Origin: JAQVOO01 sp964524755
Lineage (GTDB): Bacteria; Spirochaetota; Spirochaetia; Sphaerochaetales; Sphaerochaetaceae
Reading direction: 5' to 3'
Length of the DNA stretch: 27,189 nucleotides
NCBI GenBank assembly: GCA_964524755.1
Contig: CAZGDR010000025.1
Location: 1 to 27,189 of the forward strand
A model generated the notes under the pieces. It was not told the origin of the DNA. It was given only the letters and a program-made list of their open reading frames with translations, and ran no database searches. Position numbers and translations under genes: made by a program. Numbering within the stretch: position 1 is the first letter of the stretch; each line of letters starts with the position of its first letter. Positions 1 to 7,243 of the stretch are shown here, piece after piece.

Positions 1-798
1 GAACGCTGTGGCTAAAGGGGCACAGTTTGATGCCTGCACGGCAATGAGCAAAGGGAATTCTGTGATATAATTCCATCTTTTTAATTCCTGTAATGCTATT
101 GCAATCCCCATTAAGAGGGTTCCATTACCAACTGGAACTACCAATAATTTTGGTAGTTGCTGGTTACATTGTTCAAAAACTTCATAGAGATATGTTTTTG
201 TTCCTTCCCAAAATAAAGGGTTATAAACATGGCTAGCATAAAAAGTACCGGTCTGTTGCACTCTGGTAAGACAAGCCTGCGCGGTTGCTTCACGACCACC
301 TTCAATGCAGTGAACCAAAGCTTGATAGGCCTCAATTTGGGCTATCTTGTGTGAACTGGTACTAGTTGGCACATAGACTTCACACTCGATATCGGCACGG
401 GCACAATAAGCTGCCAGAGCAGTTCCTGCATTACCACTACTATCAATCACACACCGTTTCACCCCTAATTCACGCATGGCCGCGACCAAGACAACAGCTC
501 CGCGATCCTTAAAAGAGAGGGTTGGCATAAAATAATCTGTTTTGCCCCACAGGTGTGTATCGAGTTGTATAAGAGGAGTTCCTCCTTCTTGCATGCTGAC
601 CTGGAGGATAGTTTCTGTAGAGAAGGGAGGAAGAGCCTGAGCATAACGCCATAATGAGGGTTCTCTCACATGACCAAGAAGATCAAAATCGAGGACCTCT
701 TTAGTATACTCAATCTGGAAGAGCCCGCCACAATCACAAACATATCGTCCTGTTTCCCAACGATACGTGCGACTACATATACTACATCGATACTGCAT
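1..798 (-). CDS. Threonine-synthase-like PLP enzyme (3' part cut off by window edge)
   Basis: Reading the reverse strand from an ATG at 798 gives 266 uninterrupted codons that run off the window, so only the N-terminal part is present. The start is supported by AGGAG seven bases upstream. The protein opens with a zinc-ribbon pattern (Cys5, Cys8, Cys21, Cys23, followed by Gly-Gly), as in many threonine synthases. It then has the PLP-lysine motif PTLSFKDRG (Lys97), an SSGNAGTA loop and a PVGNGT phosphate-binding loop of fold-type II PLP enzymes. Threonine synthase converts O-phosphohomoserine to threonine; close paralogues act on other substrates, so the exact reaction is uncertain. It is transcribed divergently from the XRE regulator at 978, with which it shares a 179-base intergenic region. 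Confidence 0.8.
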   Translation of the reverse strand, partial: MQYRCSICSRTYRWETGRYVCDCGGLFQIEYTKEVLDFDLLGHVREPSLWRYAQALPPFSTETILQVSMQEGGTPLIQLDTHLWGKTDYFMPTLSFKDRGAVVLVAAMRELGVKRCVIDSSGNAGTALAAYCARADIECEVYVPTSTSSHKIAQIEAYQALVHCIEGGREATAQACLTRVQQTGTFYASHVYNPLFWEGTKTYLYEVFEQCNQQLPKLLVVPVGNGTLLMGIAIALQELKRWNYITEFPLLIAVQASNCAPLATAF

Positions 799-857
799 AG
801 TGACTCCTCAGCTAAATAACTAGCATGTATCATAGAACCTTTTGTTTAATGGGCCTA

Positions 858-885
858 CCTCTTCCTATCTCGATTGAGGAAGGGG
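858..885. promoter_or_regulatory. Dyad symmetry over the XRE-gene -35 box
   Basis: CCTCTTCCT (858-866) and AGGAAGGGG (877-885) form a nine-base inverted repeat with one G/T wobble and a ten-base spacer. The right arm overlaps the proposed -35 box of the XRE gene. This is a plausible operator for that regulator, controlling itself and the divergent PLP-enzyme gene. Binding is inference. Confidence 0.35.
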
Positions 886-903
886 GCATACAATTTATAT
901 AAT
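874..903 (+). promoter_or_regulatory. Sigma-70-type promoter for the XRE gene
   Basis: A perfect -10 TATAAT lies at 898-903, with TTGAGG at 874-879 as a -35 and an 18-base spacer. The predicted start near 910 would leave a leader of about 68 bases before the ATG at 978. Confidence 0.5.
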
Positions 904-977
904 ATACCTATTTTGGTATAAAGTTATCCCCCTATGGGTGGTTAGCCAAACCCTTGCGCTACGGTACAGTAGTAGAG

Positions 978-1292
978 ATGAAACGCGATGATTACGAGCG
1001 AGAAATAATTGATAATATTCGTAAGTACCGCCAAGCTCGTGGCCTTACCCAAGAAGAATTAGGAAGACGGTGTAATATGCCCACAGGCTATATAGGGGGT
1101 ATAGAAACCTATAAGCGCTTCCCTAAAGTTAAAAACCTCAAAAGGATTGCGGAGGGTTTAGGTATCGATATTGCGTATCTCATGAGCCCCGCCTTAGCCA
1201 AAAAGGCGCTTGAAGTCTCCGATATTTATGAAGACTTCAACAAACATATCAAGGAATATGTAGAAAACTACATGAAACCAGAAGATGAATAA
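978..1292 (+). CDS. XRE-family helix-turn-helix regulator
   Basis: A 104-residue protein with one Cro/C1-type helix-turn-helix in its first two thirds: IRKYRQARGLTQEELGRR, then CNMPTGYIGGIE, then a KNLKRIAEGLGI helix. It has a short acidic helical tail that may mediate dimerisation. The ATG at 978 is preferred. A TTG at 954 would add eight residues but lacks a better ribosome site, and neither start has a strong Shine-Dalgarno sequence. It probably represses its own promoter and perhaps the divergent PLP-enzyme gene. Its 3' end faces the MscS gene with only 11 bases between them. The target and effector cannot be read from the sequence. Confidence 0.8.
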   Translation: MKRDDYEREIIDNIRKYRQARGLTQEELGRRCNMPTGYIGGIETYKRFPKVKNLKRIAEGLGIDIAYLMSPALAKKALEVSDIYEDFNKHIKEYVENYMKPEDE

Positions 1293-1303
1293 AACACAAG
1301 CCT

Positions 1304-2353
1304 CTATTCGCCGCTCTCCTTCTTCTCTGCTTGCTCAGCTTCTTTATCTGTGATTTTCTTTTGCACTTTCTTTATGTTTTCTTCTAGCTGGATCTTTTTC
1401 TCCTTGGCCAATTTCTTAGTGAGTTTTTCATCTCCAAGACCTTCTAAAGTTTTAATTAATTTTTTTTCTGTTATTCTCAATTGTTCTATAGATTCCACCT
1501 CTTCAGCTTTATCAAAGGCTACCTCTTCTATTGCTGATTCTGTCTTCTGCTTCTCCTCCAGGATGGTTCCTTTAGGTTTATGGAGGGAATCACTTGGATA
1601 TTCACGTCTATCCATTAAGGTAGGAGACGCTATTTCAATCCCATTGGCATGTAAGGTAGTTAACACAGCTTTATGTAACTCACTGGTCTTACTCAGTCTT
1701 TCTGAAAACTCCTCTAGTAACCCATAGATACGATAGCTGACGGCATGGTCAAGTAACGCCTCAACAAACACAAAGGAGTCTTTTAATCCAATTGATTTAG
1801 ATGCGGCCAATAAATGCTCTTCTACCCTGGAATGGGGAACCATATACCCTACCGCCACAGAGAGGTTGATAAAAGTGCCACCGCGCCGAGTTACTTTTAC
1901 TGGTTTTTGGACTAATAGTAAATTGGGGAGGCTTATTACATCACGTGTAATTGTCTGTATCTCTGTATGGAAAATACCAAAATTAGTCACCCGTCCAATC
2001 ATCTCCTCGACCTCTATAAAATCTCCTCCTCTAAATTCCTGCATAAGGCGCAACATAATGCCAGCCATGGCATTGCTCACTAACGTGGTTGAAGAAATTG
2101 CAATTACACCAGTAAGTAACAATCCTAAAATACTGAGAATTTGGGCTTTAACCTGCGATTCAAGCGGTAATAAACTAATCGCAAGGAAAACACCTAGGAG
2201 AACAATTGAAAAGGTGACGAGTTGGCGGTGATAGGGAAAACTGTTGCTCGTAGTTTTTCCAATGGATCGATTGAGTATTTTTCGTAACACGATACCTAAT
2301 ACGATAGCGACAACGACCACTATGGCTGAACCTAGGAAATCCATAACTTGCAT
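1304..2353 (-). CDS. MscS-family mechanosensitive ion channel
   Basis: About 349 residues. The start at the ATG at 2353 is set by AGGAGG seven bases upstream; a TTG two codons earlier is less likely. Three hydrophobic segments occupy roughly residues 5-95. They are followed by the MscS beta domain, which contains RGGDFIEVEEMIGRV, the FGIFHTEIQT stretch and SLPNLLL, and then an alpha/beta cytoplasmic domain. The last 90 residues are a highly charged Lys/Glu-rich segment, probably coiled coil, which is longer than in the 286-residue E. coli MscS. The family opens under membrane tension to release solutes during hypo-osmotic shock. It is a single gene, with its 3' end facing the XRE gene. Confidence 0.88.
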   Translation of the reverse strand: MQVMDFLGSAIVVVVAIVLGIVLRKILNRSIGKTTSNSFPYHRQLVTFSIVLLGVFLAISLLPLESQVKAQILSILGLLLTGVIAISSTTLVSNAMAGIMLRLMQEFRGGDFIEVEEMIGRVTNFGIFHTEIQTITRDVISLPNLLLVQKPVKVTRRGGTFINLSVAVGYMVPHSRVEEHLLAASKSIGLKDSFVFVEALLDHAVSYRIYGLLEEFSERLSKTSELHKAVLTTLHANGIEIASPTLMDRREYPSDSLHKPKGTILEEKQKTESAIEEVAFDKAEEVESIEQLRITEKKLIKTLEGLGDEKLTKKLAKEKKIQLEENIKKVQKKITDKEAEQAEKKESGE

Positions 2354-2417
2354 TATCAACCCTCCTGTCTATCTATATAGTGTACCGTAATCACCAGTGT
2401 TTTAGTACAAAATACTA

Positions 2418-2438
2418 GGGGGACGACAACTCACCCCC
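2418..2438 (-). terminator. Weak GC hairpin after the ammonia-lyase gene
   Basis: Five G at 2418-2422 face five C at 2434-2438 with an 11-base loop. On the minus strand the hairpin is followed by TAGTATTTTG. The stem is short, so this is only a possible terminator of the gene ending at 2466. Confidence 0.3.
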
Positions 2439-2465
2439 GCTATCTCCAATTAGTTAACTCTTTTA

Positions 2466-3713
2466 TTATTCTTGTTCGAACCAATACTCCTCAGGTACCG
2501 CATGACTCCCTTCCCAAACAATCTGCCGGTAAAGAATCGGGTCAGTATCTCCCTCGGAGTTGATAAGGAGGACCTTACTATGTTCGTCGAGCGCTAATGA
2601 ATTACGCAATTCTTCAAGCCCCTTCTCGGTAAGTATGGCCAACAAGGCTCCCAAGGGAACTGCCCCACTTTCTCCACTTATAACTGGGGGGTCTCCCGCG
2701 AGAGGACTTGCGTAGACTCGCATCCCGCGAGCTGCTATATAATCGGGAACTGCAATAAAGGCATCTGTAGCACCTTTAAGAATCTCCCAAGCCAGTTCAC
2801 TGGGTTCTCCACAGGCCAAACCAGCCATGATAGTATCGAGAGCACCACCAACATGGTGCGGTTGCCCATCATCTTGTTTGGCACTCTCTAAGAGGCAGGG
2901 GGCCTTATCGGGTTCAACCACAATACATTGGGGTGCATCCTTTCCCCAAAGGCTGCTATAATAGCCGATTACGGAAGCCGCTAAGGCTCCTACACCCGCT
3001 TGGACAAAGACATGGGTAGGCTTCTCGATTCCCTGTCCACTAAACTGTTCCTGAGCTTCAACCATCATGGTCATATAACCTTGCATGATCCAAGTGGGAA
3101 CCTGTGTATAACCTTCCCAGCTAGTATCGCTAATAACTTCCCAGCCATTTTTTTTGGCATCAACTACGATTTGTCTCACAGCATCATCGTAATTCCCTTT
3201 TATAACTTCTACGGTAGCGCCACAAGCACGAATACTTTCTATACGGCGTTGGCTGGTTTCTGAATGGACGTAGATAACACTCTTGTGCCCTAATCTTTGA
3301 GCTGCCCATGCTACTCCACGGCCGTGATTGCCATCCGTGGCACTGGCAAAGATCAGTTCACCCAGCTTCTCTTTAACCTCTTTTGAGATAAGGTATTCGT
3401 ATGTCATCTTTTCATCATCGATACCCAGGCGGTCCTGGATAAATCGATATAGAGCAAAAGAGCCACCAAGAACTTTGAAACTATTGAGTTCCAATCGGGT
3501 CGATTCATCTTTGACCCAGATGCCTCCTACTCCAAACTTTTTAGCTAAATTTGGCAGACTTACCAAAGGACTCATAGCGTACCCTGGAATTTGACGGTGA
3601 AATCGCTGTGAAACGCGCGAGGTTTCCTCGGGAAACATCTTTTTAGCCGCGGTACAATCTTTTTCCTTACCAGTACGTAAGGCCCAGGAAAAGTCAGGAG
3701 TAGTGTTTTGCAT
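2466..3713 (-). CDS. ygeX: Diaminopropionate ammonia-lyase
   Basis: A fold-type II PLP enzyme of 415 residues, close to the roughly 400 of E. coli YgeX. The family cleaves 2,3-diaminopropionate to pyruvate and two ammonia in the cytoplasm. The PLP lysine is Lys80 in LELNSFKVLGGS, which is characteristic of this family. A TDGNHGRGVAWAA loop and a QAGVGALAA glycine-rich loop follow, and SGESGA lies near the end. A start at the ATG at 3713 is chosen because GGAGG sits six bases upstream; the reading frame could extend eight codons further but without a ribosome site. It appears monocistronic, with its own promoter at 3797-3825 and a dyad in the leader. Confidence 0.9.
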   Translation of the reverse strand: MQNTTPDFSWALRTGKEKDCTAAKKMFPEETSRVSQRFHRQIPGYAMSPLVSLPNLAKKFGVGGIWVKDESTRLELNSFKVLGGSFALYRFIQDRLGIDDEKMTYEYLISKEVKEKLGELIFASATDGNHGRGVAWAAQRLGHKSVIYVHSETSQRRIESIRACGATVEVIKGNYDDAVRQIVVDAKKNGWEVISDTSWEGYTQVPTWIMQGYMTMMVEAQEQFSGQGIEKPTHVFVQAGVGALAASVIGYYSSLWGKDAPQCIVVEPDKAPCLLESAKQDDGQPHHVGGALDTIMAGLACGEPSELAWEILKGATDAFIAVPDYIAARGMRVYASPLAGDPPVISGESGAVPLGALLAILTEKGLEELRNSLALDEHSKVLLINSEGDTDPILYRQIVWEGSHAVPEEYWFEQE

Positions 3714-3746
3714 GATTACCTCCAGATATGGATGCAAAGTTTACCA

Positions 3747-3778
3747 TATCAGTAATATTTGTTTTTATATTGGTGATA
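3747..3778 (-). promoter_or_regulatory. Dyad in the ammonia-lyase leader
   Basis: TATCAGTAATAT (3747-3758) and ATATTGGTGATA (3767-3778) form a 12-base inverted repeat with two mismatches and an eight-base spacer. It lies between the predicted transcription start and the start codon. A copy of TTTACCA flanks each side (3740-3746 and 3786-3792). Candidate operator or leader hairpin. Confidence 0.4.
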
Positions 3779-3796
3779 TCAAAAATTTACCACTCA

Positions 3797-3825
3797 ATTA
3801 TAGGCCCGTTTATGGAATTTTACAA
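3797..3825 (-). promoter_or_regulatory. Promoter of the diaminopropionate ammonia-lyase gene
   Basis: On the minus strand TTGTAA (3825-3820) is followed after 17 bases by a perfect TATAAT (3802-3797). The predicted start near 3790 gives a leader of about 77 bases. Confidence 0.55.
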
Positions 3826-3908
3826 CTAAGCCTTAAGGATCGTTCGATAGGAAGGCAGCGTTAAAAGAATGTTAGATACTGGCAAGAACCCAAACAAATT
3901 TCGCTGCA

Positions 3909-3932
3909 AAAGGGCAGAGTCGCCTGCCCTTT
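3909..3932 (-). terminator. Terminator hairpin after the exported-protein gene
   Basis: AAAGGGCAG (3909-3917) pairs perfectly with CTGCCCTTT (3924-3932) around a six-base loop. On the minus strand the stem ends in TTTT. It lies 53 bases past the stop codon at 3985, so it fits an intrinsic terminator for that gene. Confidence 0.6.
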
Positions 3933-3984
3933 CACGTATGACGATACACAACTCTAGCTGTCTTTTTCTTTCACTAATTTCTGC

Positions 3985-4848
3985 TTACAATGAATAATTC
4001 AACATGGCAGCCACACGCTTAAAGGTAAAGTTTTGTTCAGACATTACACGCGTATTTGGATTGATTTCTTTGGTAGTCATTTGTGGGATTATAGTTAAAT
4101 TCAACCTATCGTTAAATTGTATATTTGCGATTAATCCTAGATCAAAGACCATCTGAGAAAGTTCCAAATCATTGTCAATATTATCATGATAGGTCTCAAG
4201 CATGAGCGCTACGGTATCGACCATAAAGGGTAAATGGTACCCTAAGACATACTCTCCCTTGTAATTTAAACCATTTTGATGCAGTCCGGCGGTCTCATAC
4301 TCCCAACCACCAGCGGGAGCACCTTCGGCACTGGCATACCCTTGATAATTTACTTCATGGTAGGTTCGTAGTAGAACACTGGTCCAATCTCCAGGCCAAA
4401 TGGCTGCTGTATCAAATTGTAGCGCCACACCGGCTCGCCCCTTGTAATACACACCACCCATTGTATCTGAATCCGTCGAGGCGGCTACTCCATCCCAGAT
4501 TCTCAACCCTTCGATATTCATCAGCGGAAAATCCCAACCAGTTCCAATCGAGCCGCCAGCACTCACTTCCATAACAGCTAGAGGAGTAAATACAGCATCA
4601 ACTGAGATTGTAGCCGCAACTGGAGAAACACCTAATAATCCTTTCAATTTTACATTGTTGCCACTAAATAAAGGTCCATTCCCCTGCAATACAGGGACTT
4701 TAACCATATAACCAGCTTCCACTTTTACTTCAGGAGCTGTACTTGTGATTAATTTTATATTACCTGCTAGCTCACTTGAGGCTGAAAGACTAGCCACCAA
4801 ACAGACAATACTGAGCAATATTATCACGAATCGTTTGTTCTTCTTCAT
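3985..4848 (-). CDS. Exported protein, probable outer-membrane beta-barrel
   Basis: 287 residues with a clear signal peptide: basic MKKNKR, a hydrophobic core, and likely cleavage after SLSA near residue 23. The mature part has no hydrophobic helices. It alternates short strand-like stretches with glycine, tyrosine and tryptophan, and ends in NYSL; this suggests an outer-membrane barrel of roughly 10-12 strands. No named family was recognised. The ribosome site AAAGGAG lies about nine bases upstream of the ATG. A terminator hairpin follows at 3909-3932, so it forms its own unit downstream of the glutathione peroxidase gene. A surface or periplasmic location is inferred from composition only. 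Confidence 0.65.
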   Translation of the reverse strand: MKKNKRFVIILLSIVCLVASLSASSELAGNIKLITSTAPEVKVEAGYMVKVPVLQGNGPLFSGNNVKLKGLLGVSPVAATISVDAVFTPLAVMEVSAGGSIGTGWDFPLMNIEGLRIWDGVAASTDSDTMGGVYYKGRAGVALQFDTAAIWPGDWTSVLLRTYHEVNYQGYASAEGAPAGGWEYETAGLHQNGLNYKGEYVLGYHLPFMVDTVALMLETYHDNIDNDLELSQMVFDLGLIANIQFNDRLNLTIIPQMTTKEINPNTRVMSEQNFTFKRVAAMLNYSL

Positions 4849-4954
4849 GCTACGGGACTCCTTTTACATAACTCTTTGTTGTTATCAGCATACCACATTG
4901 TGTAAACTTGCGGTATTATTTGCCTAACAATAGTTACCTTTGGTTACAACTAAC

Positions 4955-5434
4955 CTATAACAGCTGTTCGATAACCTCTCGCATATCTTTAGGTTCTACT
5001 TTGGGCGAAAATCTTTGAACTGAAGTACCATCTTTTGAAACAAGGAACTTTGTAAAATTCCATTTAATTGCTTTACCTAGGATTCCTGGAGCTTGTTTTT
5101 TGAGCCACTGATAAAGAGGATGAGCTTCTTGCCCATTTACTTTAATTTTAGACATGATGGGAAAGGTAACTCCATAATTCACTTGGCAAAATTGGGCAAT
5201 TTCGACATCACCCTTCGGCTCTTGATGGGCAAATTGATCACAGGGAAAGGCCAATATTTCTAGCCCCTGCGGCCCATACTCTTTATAGAGGGCCTCCAGG
5301 CCTTCGTATTGAGGGGTAAATCCACACTTACTGGCTGTATTCACTATGATACACGGTTTGCCTTTCAAGGATGAAAAGGAAAATTCCTTACCATTATTTC
5401 TGGTAACTGAAAATTGATACATATCGTCAGACAT
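4955..5434 (-). CDS. Glutathione peroxidase family thiol peroxidase
   Basis: 159 residues, the normal length for bacterial GPx/BsaA proteins, which reduce hydroperoxides in the cytoplasm, often with thioredoxin. The catalytic residues are visible: Cys37 in NTASKCGFTPQY (a cysteine codon, not selenocysteine), Gln67 in FPCDQF, and Trp125-Asn126 in WNFTKFLV. The usual FPCNQF motif carries Asp in place of Asn here. Cys65 and Cys83 are additional thiols, of which the latter (QFC) may act as resolving cysteine. AGGAG precedes the ATG by seven bases. The gene is divergent from the acyltransferase gene at 5537. Confidence 0.92.
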   Translation of the reverse strand: MSDDMYQFSVTRNNGKEFSFSSLKGKPCIIVNTASKCGFTPQYEGLEALYKEYGPQGLEILAFPCDQFAHQEPKGDVEIAQFCQVNYGVTFPIMSKIKVNGQEAHPLYQWLKKQAPGILGKAIKWNFTKFLVSKDGTSVQRFSPKVEPKDMREVIEQLL

Positions 5435-5521
5435 ATTTTTGCTCCTATACTATATACAATATAAGGATATACAACATGTAGCAAGAAAATTGATTTCTAT
5501 CTATCCCCATTTCTCTTGCTC

Positions 5522-5530
5522 TGCTATAGT
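5522..5530 (+). promoter_or_regulatory. Extended -10 promoter next to the plsC-like start codon
   Basis: TGC-TATAGT (5522-5530) fits an extended -10 element (TGn plus TATAAT with one change). Only six bases separate it from the ATG at 5537, so transcription would begin at or next to the start codon. No convincing -35 box was seen. Confidence 0.45.
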
Positions 5531-5536
5531 AATCGT

Positions 5537-6205
5537 ATGAAAATATCTGAACGTTTCACTAATGCAGTGTTGCGATTTGTATTTCGCATCATTTTTAAAG
5601 TTGATACCACCCCGTTAACACAGGTCCCTTCGCAAGGACCTGCTATCATGATTACAAATCACGTCTCAACACTTGAGGGGCCGCTACTCTATGTCTTTAT
5701 GCAACCACGTTCTTTAGTGGCCTTAGCTAAAAAAGAATTATGGGATAACCGCCTCACCCGTTTTGCAATGAACCTCTGGGGTTCAATTCCTGTTGATCGG
5801 GAAAATATGGGCCGTCAAACTATGGAACAATGTTTTTCAGTCATCGACGAAGGTAATATTCTTGCCATCGCACCCGAAGGGACTCGGAGCAATGACGGTA
5901 ACCTACAACAGGGCAAAGCTGGAGTAGCTTTTATCGCCCATAAGAAACAAGTTCCTATGTTTCCTATTGCTACGCTGGGGTTTGAGAATTTTTCTAAGAA
6001 TATTCGGCGCTTAAAAAGGACTCCCATTACACTCATTGTAGGGGAGCCCTTTGAACTTGTCCAAAAAGAAGGCCGGCTTGATGCTCAAGCACGAGAACAA
6101 TTGATTGATGAAATCATGCTCCGTATAGCAACGCTCATGCCCCCCTCTCAATGGGGGTACTACGCCGGCCGGAAGGCTGAATTCAAGTTAACGAAGACTA
6201 TTTAG
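5537..6205 (+). CDS. plsC: 1-acyl-glycerol-3-phosphate acyltransferase family protein
   Basis: 222 residues, typical of PlsC-type acyltransferases that add the second acyl chain in phospholipid synthesis at the inner face of the membrane. Motifs in order are NHVSTLE (His42, Glu47), GSIPVDRE (residues 83-90) and EGTRS (114-118). The first motif normally reads HX4D; here the acid is glutamate. The N-terminal 20 residues are amphipathic or hydrophobic and may anchor it. The ATG at 5537 is preferred over a TTG at 5516 because a -10-like element lies between them; no Shine-Dalgarno sequence is visible. Its last eight bases overlap the convergent aldo/keto reductase gene. Confidence 0.82.
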   Translation: MKISERFTNAVLRFVFRIIFKVDTTPLTQVPSQGPAIMITNHVSTLEGPLLYVFMQPRSLVALAKKELWDNRLTRFAMNLWGSIPVDRENMGRQTMEQCFSVIDEGNILAIAPEGTRSNDGNLQQGKAGVAFIAHKKQVPMFPIATLGFENFSKNIRRLKRTPITLIVGEPFELVQKEGRLDAQAREQLIDEIMLRIATLMPPSQWGYYAGRKAEFKLTKTI

Positions 6206-7223
6206 CACTCGATTTCGCCCAGAGGTTAATATTTCCCTCTTGTGCATACGTATCGATTTCTTTTAATTCATCGTCACTAAAAGCCAAGTTATCTAAGGCT
6301 CCTACGTTCTCAACAATTTGTTGTGAAGAACTAGCGCCAATGAGGACTGAAGTAACTTCTTGACGTCGCAAGACCCAAGCAAGAGCCATCTGCGCCAAAC
6401 TCTGTCCTCGCCGCTGAGCAATTTCATTCAGTTTCTCAATGCGTTGTAGGTTTTCTTTGGTAAGCAATTTTTTAGAAAGTGAAGAACCTTCGGTTCCTGC
6501 TCGGCTTCCTTCAGGAATTCCTTTCAAATACTTATCTGAAAGCATGCCTTGGGCGAGAGGTGAGAAACAAATGGTTCCGATCCCTAGTTCAGCTACTGTT
6601 TTCAGTAGATCCTCTTCAATCCACCGATTAAGCATAGAGTAGGAAGGTTGGTGAATAAGGACAGGAACATTACGTGATTTCAAGATTTCATAGGCTCTGC
6701 GCGTATCTTTTGCTGAATATGAAGAGACACCCACGTAGAGCGCTTTACCTTGCTTATAGGCGGTTTCTAAGGCACTCATGGTCTCTTCAAGTGGAGTATT
6801 AGGGTCGAATCGATGTGAATAGAAGATGTCGACGTAGTCGAGTCCCATCCGTTTTAGGCTTTGATCCAAACTCGATAACACATACTTACGACTTCCCCAC
6901 TCTCCATACGGTCCTGGCCACATATAATAGCCGGCTTTGGTGGAGATAATGAGTTCATCACGATAAGCAGCTAAATCTTGGGCAAATATTTTTCCAAAAT
7001 TCAGTTCTGCCGATCCTGGGGGTGGTCCATAGTTATTAGCTAGGTCGAAATGGGTTATGCCAAGGTCAAATGCAGTATGAATCATCTCTCGTGCATTAGA
7101 CAGAGGCGTGGCATCTCCGAAATTGTGCCAAAGACCTAGCGAGACTGCAGGGAGTTTCAAGCCACTCTTGCCGCAATTATTATACTTCATTGCCTTGTAA
7201 CGTGAAGATTTTGGTTCGTACAT
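6198..7223 (-). CDS. yghZ: YghZ-type aldo/keto reductase (L-glyceraldehyde 3-phosphate reductase)
   Basis: 341 residues, colinear and highly similar throughout to E. coli YghZ/Gpr: LSLGLWHNFG-type N-terminus, THFDLANNYGPPPGSAE, STKAGY, MWPGPYG, RMGL-YVDIFYSHR, LIHQPSY and TSVLIGAS. The aldo/keto reductase tetrad is Asp60, Tyr65, Lys96 and His137. The family reduces L-glyceraldehyde 3-phosphate, and also methylglyoxal, with NADPH in the cytoplasm. The ribosome site AGGAGG is five bases before the ATG. The gene follows the ABC exporter gene by 20 bases in the opposite order of transcription flow (the exporter lies upstream), so the two may be co-transcribed. Its 3' end overlaps the plsC-like gene by eight bases. 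Confidence 0.92.
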   Translation of the reverse strand: MYEPKSSRYKAMKYNNCGKSGLKLPAVSLGLWHNFGDATPLSNAREMIHTAFDLGITHFDLANNYGPPPGSAELNFGKIFAQDLAAYRDELIISTKAGYYMWPGPYGEWGSRKYVLSSLDQSLKRMGLDYVDIFYSHRFDPNTPLEETMSALETAYKQGKALYVGVSSYSAKDTRRAYEILKSRNVPVLIHQPSYSMLNRWIEEDLLKTVAELGIGTICFSPLAQGMLSDKYLKGIPEGSRAGTEGSSLSKKLLTKENLQRIEKLNEIAQRRGQSLAQMALAWVLRRQEVTSVLIGASSSQQIVENVGALDNLAFSDDELKEIDTYAQEGNINLWAKSSAK

Positions 7224-7243
7224 ACATTCCTCCTGAATAGTAA

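Noticed and set aside
1350..2231. Plus-strand open frames (125 and 121 codons) opposite the MscS gene
   Set aside because: They are antisense shadows of a clear MscS-family gene and encode low-complexity, serine-rich strings.
5322..5327. Selenocysteine in glutathione peroxidase
   Set aside because: The active-site codon is a cysteine codon, not TGA, so no recoding is needed.
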